64,000 bases of DNA from Heliocidaris erythrogramma (taxonomy: Eukaryota > Echinodermata > Echinoidea > Camarodonta > Echinometridae), in contig CM046855.1 of NCBI GenBank assembly GCA_025617745.1, forward strand, positions 15,097,880 through 15,161,879. The letters are read 5' to 3'. Under the pieces are notes generated by a model. The model saw only the letters and a program-made list of their open reading frames with translations, made no database searches and was not told where the DNA came from. Position numbers and translations under genes: made by a program. This document shows, piece by piece, positions 62,901-64,000 of this stretch (its first letter is position 1; every line of letters begins with the position of its first letter).

Positions 62901-63543
62901 CAAACATTGACCTGTAGAAAAGTATAAAGATACCTATGAACACCAGTTTATAAATTCAATAAATAACGGAGTCAAAAGGGGCCTGAGCTTTCGATCCTAG
63001 CAGAATCTTCGTCAGAGGCAAAAAGACAAACATAAAAAACAAGACAAGCATATATATAGACTACAGACACAAAACAGTATACATACAGACAAAAACGAAG
63101 AGGATAAGGAGGATCACGGTGAAGTGATGCAACAGCAGAGAAGGAAACTGCTGAAAACTGCTTATCCAATAATAGCGAGCCAATGGAAAAGGGGCCTCCA
63201 TTGGCTCGCTATTATTGGATACGCAGTTTTCAGCAGTTTGTTTTCCATATTCAATAAATAACATTTTAAAAAATTTCATTTTTTCCCAGTATTATTCCAA
63301 CCAGAAATGTGAACATTTTTATTTTCTTTTAACCCAGATGGTGGATGCAGTTCAAGTCTATACCCTGGCCAGACCGGGTGGTGTATAATGTCTCCGCCCA
63401 CGTACTAGGCAATGACGAAGAAGGGAGAATAATAAGGAGGACACTAGCCCGTTATGTCAACCTGGCAGCTATACTTGTATACAGGTCTGGGAGCAAGAGA
63501 GTAAAGAAAAGGTTCCCGACTCTTGCGCATCTTGTAGAGGCAG
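13567..63543 (+). CDS. bestrophin-family chloride channel, N-terminal part, continues beyond the window
   Basis: Exons are 13567-13722 (candidate), 61067-61314 and 63338-63543. Bestrophins are pentameric, Ca2+-gated anion channels with four transmembrane helices per subunit; the N-terminal half visible here builds TM1, TM2 and the pore neck. Exons 2 and 3 are unmistakable ([63 protein letters not shown]). Exon 1 was joined because it ends in phase 0 at a GTAAGT donor, exon 2 starts in phase 0, and ...FSN|IKLGGL aligns with the family's VANARLGGF. The implied intron is about 47.3 kb. The acidic calcium-clasp region lies in later exons not present here. The paralogue cannot be assigned, so I give no symbol. 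Exons 2-3 are certain; the exon 1 link is moderate. Confidence 0.62.
14920..15120 (+). repeat. CT-rich simple repeat tract
   Basis: About 200 bases of interrupted (CT)n on the plus strand. It creates long Ser/Leu open frames that are not genes. Confidence 0.85.
15504..15756. mobile_element. possible hAT-type MITE (CAAGTGGCGTATCC terminus)
   Basis: The left end reads CAAGTGGCGTATCCAGC. The right end, reverse-complemented, reads CAGAGGCGTTGATTCCTGC, an imperfect terminal inverted repeat resembling the element at 45445-45622. I could not define a target-site duplication, so the borders are uncertain. Confidence 0.4.
16640..16802 (+). repeat. CT-rich simple repeat tract
   Basis: Interrupted (CT)n on the plus strand. 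Open frames through it translate to Ser/Leu/Pro low-complexity. Confidence 0.85.
17646..18545. repeat. inverted and tandem repeat cluster, about 190-bp unit
   Basis: A unit running from CTCTCCCCAAAT through TGGTGTAAAATCCA at about 17678-17840 recurs in inverted orientation at about 18160-18352 (for example TGGATTTTGCACCATTTC and GGGGAGACTT). It recurs again in that second orientation at about 18365-18545 (TGTGGATTTTGCATCC). A degraded partial copy lies near 18040-18110. The left end carries CAGTGCGTCCCAGAAAAAA after TA, a terminus style known from Tc1/mariner-type and other DNA transposons. Copies are diverged by many substitutions, so the cluster is old. Confidence 0.6.
18560..21415. other. 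intron sequence, nothing recognised
   Basis: Complex, AT-leaning sequence. Open frames of 60-103 codons at about 19238-19799 have no family resemblance and no flanking splice signals that would link them to another exon. Confidence 0.6.
21421..21695. repeat. GT-rich repeats flanking a TCCGAGGAC motif cluster
   Basis: GT-rich tracts at 21421-21480 and 21668-21695 bracket about 170 bases with at least five copies of TCCGAGGAC or its complement GTCCTCGGA, in both orientations (near 21489, 21541, 21605 and 21642 among others). The arrangement resembles a degenerate palindromic foldback element. Open frames across it are artefacts. Confidence 0.5.
21696..24230. other. intron sequence with GA-rich and CA-rich tracts
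   Basis: A purine-rich GA tract occupies about 22318-22470, a short (GCTA)n run lies near 22213-22228, and an ACACCC/CA-rich tract is at about 23390-23480. Otherwise I see unremarkable AT-rich sequence. Confidence 0.65.
24234..24446. repeat. palindromic repeat built of TTCGGAATTACGAACC units, copy 1
   Basis: It starts GGGGGTACTCGTTTTTCCGAAGG. The left part carries TTCCGAAGGTTCGTAATTCC, and the right part carries the reverse form repeatedly (TTTCGGAATTACGAACC, CCTTCGGAAATACGAACC, CCTTCGGAATTATGAACC). The same unit and the same first bases recur at 28066-28465, so this is a dispersed element rather than a local satellite. Confidence 0.65.
24450..27735. other. intron sequence, nothing recognised
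   Basis: Complex sequence with short open frames (for example 26506-26694 and 27018-27300) that match no family I know. An ATGACGGTGAGTG at 26571 looks superficially like a bestrophin start but continues [10 protein letters not shown] and does not fit. Confidence 0.6.
27739..27845 (+). repeat. (CT)n/(CA)n microsatellite
   Basis: A run of (CT)n from about 27741 to 27780, then a CA run and further CT. Highly polymorphic repeats of this kind are typical of intronic DNA. Confidence 0.9.
28066..28465. repeat. palindromic repeat built of TTCGGAATTACGAACC units, copy 2
   Basis: About 400 bases that share the opening GGGGGTACTC.TTTTTCCGAAGG with copy 1. The first half repeats GGTTC(A/G)TAATTCCGAAAATGAA, and the second half repeats its complement (CATTTTCGGAA..GTGAACCC). 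The whole folds back on itself with internal sub-repeats. It is probably a foldback MITE. Confidence 0.68.
28470..34240. other. intron sequence with scattered microsatellites
   Basis: CT/CA-rich tracts occur at about 31150-31235 and 32668-32870, and a (GT)n run at 32424-32455. A G-run with GCACGCGCCCC near 29042-29070 looks like a relic of the same transposon class as 42535-42867. No gene is recognised. Confidence 0.6.
34243..34490 (+). repeat. CT/CA microsatellite with a 108-bp tandem duplication
   Basis: The unit TAACTCACACACGCACACCC..., ending in a CGCAC(G/T)CGTCCGCACAC block, occurs at 34283 and again at 34391, giving a 108-base period with very few differences. The duplication arose inside a CT/CA microsatellite. 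Confidence 0.85.
35560..35648 (+). promoter_or_regulatory. CRE-TATA-initiator cluster followed by a splice-donor-like site
   Basis: A CRE octamer TGACGTCA lies at 35560-35567, a TATA box TATAAAAG at 35587-35594, a perfect initiator TCATTCT at 35620-35626 (A+1 at 35622, 35 bases after the TATA start) and GTAAGT at 35643-35648. A short exon-like piece with a good acceptor (TTTTTACAG) and another GTAAGT donor lies at 36135-36162. The order and spacing fit a core promoter inside the large intron. It could drive an alternative bestrophin 5' end, a non-coding RNA or nothing. No start codon in the mini-exons would extend the channel ORF. Confidence 0.4.
35650..36577. other. intron sequence, possible mini-exon only
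   Basis: AT-rich sequence. Open frames at 35903-36118 and 36196-36405 show no recognisable family features. The only notable item is the mini-exon-like segment 36135-36162. Confidence 0.55.
36580..36753. mobile_element. probable MITE relic with poly-G block
   Basis: The left end reads TATAGCTAGGGGCGGAGTTACG and is followed by a run of G. The right end reads GGGCCCCTGCGTTTAGCTATA, roughly an inverted copy. The GGGGCGG...GGGGGTGCACG style is like the hAT-type element at 42535-42867. The borders are tentative. Confidence 0.4.
37160..37955. repeat. cluster of TTTCGGA(C/T)GTGACAT motifs in both orientations
   Basis: The motif or its complement occurs near 37168, 37329, 37346, 37499, 37840 and 37941 (for example GTCACATCCGAAACA and GTGTTTCGGATGTGACAT). 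GTTAAC lies close to three of these. A single similar word also occurs in a WDR74 intron near 4518. This looks like an old inverted-repeat transposon, but no clean termini are visible. Confidence 0.4.
37960..42526. other. intron sequence with CT and CA tracts
   Basis: (CT)n occupies about 40607-40690, CA-rich repeats about 40790-40826 and a short CT run about 42320-42345. The rest is AT-rich sequence with ACATGTACATGTA words (near 38440 and 39433) and no recognisable gene. Confidence 0.6.
42535..42867. mobile_element. hAT-type non-autonomous transposon with 8-bp target duplication
   Basis: The 333-bp element starts CAGGGGCGGATCCAGG. Its right end reverse-complements to CATTGGCGGATCGGGG, giving 12-bp terminal inverted repeats with two mismatches. 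It is flanked by exact 8-bp direct repeats TCTCTATG at 42527-42534 and 42868-42875. An 8-bp target duplication and CA(G/T)-type ends are hallmarks of the hAT superfamily. The interior is dominated by G-runs and has no transposase, so the element depends on a partner elsewhere. Confidence 0.82.
42880..44784. other. intron sequence, nothing recognised
   Basis: It includes a short (GCTC)n run at about 42984-43000. Adjacent open frames at 44115-44324 and 44321-44530 do not resemble any family and have no exon partners. Confidence 0.55.
44787..45889. mobile_element. 1.1-kb foldback element with about 160-bp inverted arms
   Basis: The left arm (44787-44948) and right arm (45732-45889) are inverted copies. 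Matched blocks include TTTCATCGGAT.ACACT against AGTGTCATCCGATGAAA, TGGCTACTTTTGTAAAACT against AGTTTTACAAAAGTAGCCA, and GCCTCAGTCTT against AAGACTGAGGC. The arms are diverged by substitutions and small indels. The interior contains the separate MITE at 45445-45622. No coding capacity is seen. Confidence 0.7.
45445..45622. mobile_element. 178-bp MITE nested in the foldback element
   Basis: Perfect 11-bp terminal inverted repeats, CAGTGGCGTAT at the left and ATACGCCACTG at the right. The ends resemble hAT termini. The flanks are G-rich on both sides and no exact target duplication can be assigned. Being inside the foldback interior, it probably inserted later. Confidence 0.65.
45890..46905. 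other. intron sequence, nothing recognised
   Basis: Complex, AT-leaning sequence without a supported gene or clear repeat borders. Confidence 0.55.
46908..47232 (+). repeat. tRNA-derived SINE, full-length or nearly so
   Basis: The head carries Pol III promoter boxes: an A-box-like TGGCTTAGTGG at 46914-46924 and a consensus B-box GGTTCGAATCC at 46958-46968, spaced as in a tRNA. A non-tRNA body follows (ATTCGCCACTCTTGACC, then CTTATCATGGAAGCTCGGCT) and ends in A/T-rich and (TTA)/(AGT) repeats to 47232. The body matches the truncated copy in the WDR74 intron at 3318-3510. The head does not fold into a good acceptor stem, so it is not a tRNA gene. Confidence 0.72.
47235..49290. other. intron sequence; (AT)n(GA)n tract and a possible enhancer
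   Basis: (AT)n then (GA)n occupy 47907-47958. At about 47460-47800 the sequence is complex and rich in transcription-factor-like words, such as AGCTTTGATTAAG, GTAATTAGTAACG, CACTTAATTAAGTG and GTTTGTTTATTG. This could be a conserved regulatory element; only comparison with another species can tell. Confidence 0.45.
49293..50258. mobile_element. nested palindromic element with duplicated left arm and tRNA-like units
   Basis: The outer arm CCCTGATAGCAGAAAGTG... is rich in GACGT words and occurs twice in tandem on the left (49293 and 49455, period about 161 bp) and once inverted on the right (50115-50258). Inside are inner inverted arms starting TACAC(C/T)G(C/T)AAAAACT at about 49612 and ending at 50114. 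Innermost are two inverted tRNA-like units: minus strand about 49719-49795, and plus strand about 49901-49960 with A-box-like TAGTCTAGCGG and B-box-like GGTTCGAAGCT. There is no transposase. The tandem left arm may be a late duplication. Confidence 0.7.
50260..54930. other. intron sequence, nothing recognised
   Basis: Mostly AT-rich unique sequence. A short local duplication of GTATAGGCCT(G/A)(C/T)ATTACTCTT occurs at about 52574 and 52618. No gene is seen. Confidence 0.6.
54943..55100 (+). repeat. CT-rich simple repeat tract
   Basis: Interrupted (CT)n on the plus strand, ending in a pure CT run at about 55077-55100. Confidence 0.88.
55105..58385. other. intron sequence, nothing recognised
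   Basis: It includes a T-run near 56464-56480 and a CT-rich patch at about 57205-57245. The open frame at 55228-55518 has no family features. No exon signals fit the flanking bestrophin exons. Confidence 0.55.
58387..58995. mobile_element. TTAA-flanked foldback MITE with about 190-bp arms
   Basis: The element body 58391-58991 begins AGGGGTACTCCGGCCT and ends AGGCCGGAGTACTCCT, flanked on both sides by TTAA (58387-58390 and 58992-58995). The inverted arms extend at least 190 bp inward (for example CTGAAAATTTCATCGAAATC near 58457 and its complement near 58905, and GAGTGAGCTGATGATGTCA near 58561 and its complement near 58803). TTAA target duplication is the hallmark of piggyBac-type transposition. 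There is no coding capacity. Confidence 0.82.
59000..60245. other. intron sequence with a purine-rich tract
   Basis: A GA-rich tract grading into a poly-G run lies at about 59280-59345. Otherwise AT-rich with no supported gene. Confidence 0.6.
60247..60408 (+). repeat. 81-bp tandem duplication
   Basis: Two adjacent copies, 60247-60327 and 60328-60408, each starting TCCATATA(C/G)CAATT and ending CACTTAATTGC(C/T)AAG or near variants. They differ at only a handful of positions, so the duplication is fairly recent. It has no coding meaning. Confidence 0.9.
60575..60815 (+). repeat. (ACC/ATC)-rich trinucleotide region
   Basis: Irregular ACC, CCA and ATC triplets in long runs. They produce open frames rich in His/Pro/Gln on the plus strand and Val/Gly on the minus strand; these are low-complexity artefacts. 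Confidence 0.85.
61067..61314 (+). CDS. bestrophin coding exon 2 (TM1 and pore neck)
   Basis: Acceptor TATTTGCAG, donor GATAG|GTAAGT, 82 codons plus two bases. It reads [19 protein letters not shown], then [20 protein letters not shown] (TM1), [14 protein letters not shown] and [16 protein letters not shown] (start of TM2). Human BEST1 has LLLCWRGSIYKLL...[18 protein letters not shown] in the same order. Two of the three neck residues known from BEST1 structures are conserved (F80 and F84 equivalents); the I76 equivalent is Phe here. The split AG codon is completed by A at 63338 to give Arg. Confidence 0.96.
62965..63060 (-). mobile_element. possible fragment of a Penelope-like element or other dispersed repeat
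   Basis: On the minus strand 63015-62989 reads CTGACGA, a GATTC/GGATC stem with a five-base loop, then GAAAGC. CUGANGA and GAAA separated by a short stem-loop resemble the core of the hammerhead-ribozyme motifs described in Penelope-like elements. An extra A precedes the stem and I cannot build a convincing helix III, so catalytic activity is doubtful. The assignment rests on motif memory only. Confidence 0.3.
63145..63239. repeat. 95-bp near-perfect inverted repeat (hairpin)
   Basis: Arms 63145-63187 and 63197-63239 are 43 bases each and complementary except at one position, with a nine-base loop AAAGGGGCC. The arm begins AAACTGCTGAAAACTGC. It lies 98 bases upstream of bestrophin exon 3. 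It could be a snap-back MITE end, a recent inverted duplication or a hairpin RNA source. Confidence 0.9.
63338..63543 (+). CDS. bestrophin coding exon 3
   Basis: Acceptor TTAACCCAG; donor GAGGCAG|GTATGA leaves one base (phase 1). The 206-base exon reads (R)[19 protein letters not shown], then [40 protein letters not shown] and [10 protein letters not shown]. The RWW.Q...PWPD signature, the R(R/K)T..RY block and KRFP...HLV.AG are family-defining. Reading through the donor would add only GMMS and a stop, so splicing is the better interpretation. The next exon is beyond base 64000. Confidence 0.96.
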
Positions 63544-64000
63544 GTATGATGTCGTAAGGAGGGTCAAGAAAAGCCTCCAATCATGATGCAGTGTTTGAAC
63601 TGATATAGATCATGTAGATAATGGTGATGGAAATTGAATATATGATAAACTAAGACATAGCTTTTACAGGAACCTCTAGCATTCACCAAAATGAACTTAC
63701 AAATTGCTCGTATGTTAAGCAAAGGATAAGAATGTTTTGTTGATGTTAAATGTATTTTTGTGGGCTTTTTTCTGTTTGTTTTTGCTTTTGTTGGGGGGCG
63801 GGGTGTTGTCTTGTGTGTGTTTTTTTTAAAACAAAACAGCTAGATTAAAAATCATAAAGTGTGTTGTAATCTAGCTATACCGGAGTGTGATGGATGGACT
63901 GACGCGTAGAAATGACCGTAAATAATAAGTAAATGGAAAGAAGCTCTTAAAATCCGACATCATATATAATTGTTTAAAGAATTTCTGTTCCACACACTAT
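63544..64000 (+). other. start of bestrophin intron 3
   Basis: AT-rich with one G-rich patch (TTGGGGGGCGGGGTG near 63791). No exon is seen before the window ends. Confidence 0.7.

Larger units (their letters stand above)
61315..63337 (+). other. bestrophin intron 2
   Basis: GT-AG intron of 2.0 kb. It holds a poly-C/CA run near 61502-61525, a Penelope-like-element motif near 62989-63015 and a 95-bp hairpin at 63145-63239. No other gene is seen. Confidence 0.8.

Noticed and set aside
63338..63557. Bestrophin ending at the in-frame stop after GMMS (63557)
   Set aside because: A proper GTATGA donor precedes it, and bestrophins continue for hundreds of residues after this point.

Overview
This is animal nuclear genomic DNA: AT-rich, intron-dominated, full of simple repeats and short non-autonomous transposons. 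Abundant CT/CA microsatellites and recurring TAGGCCTA and ACATGTACATGTA words point to a marine invertebrate, most likely an echinoderm of sea-urchin type. That assignment is inference; the exon-intron gene structure is read directly. There are no bacterial operons, CRISPR arrays, rRNA genes or convincing functional tRNA genes.

Two plus-strand genes are supported. (1) Positions 1290-9164 hold nine consecutive coding exons of a WDR74 (yeast Nsa1) orthologue, a nucleolar seven-bladed WD40 protein of 60S ribosome assembly. All junctions are GT-AG and phase-consistent, and the reading runs to a stop at 9164. The first, roughly 20-codon exon was not found and probably lies upstream of the window. 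Poly(A) signals follow near 10470. (2) A bestrophin (calcium-activated chloride channel family) is certain from two exons at 61067-61314 and 63338-63543; the gene runs off the right end. A good candidate first coding exon at 13567-13722 sits 47 kb upstream. It ends in phase 0 and its last residues align with the canonical bestrophin N-terminus, which would make 13723-61066 one giant first intron.

Layout: 1-1289 non-coding flank or intron with an NRF-1-like and a CRE motif; 1290-9164 WDR74; 9165-about 10490 its 3' UTR; 10490-13140 intergenic; 13140-13566 GC-richer promoter/5' UTR; 13567-13722 candidate bestrophin exon 1; 13723-61066 intron with at least ten recognisable repeat elements and one CRE-TATA-initiator cluster near 35.6 kb; 61067-64000 bestrophin exons 2 and 3 and flanking introns.

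The two genes show no functional link beyond adjacency. I found no undescribed gene system. The items most worth a second look are the bestrophin gene model (giant intron, proline-rich N-terminal extension, unusual neck residue), the deep-intronic promoter-like cluster, a 95-bp near-perfect hairpin beside bestrophin exon 3, and several palindromic elements, one carrying two inverted tRNA-like units.
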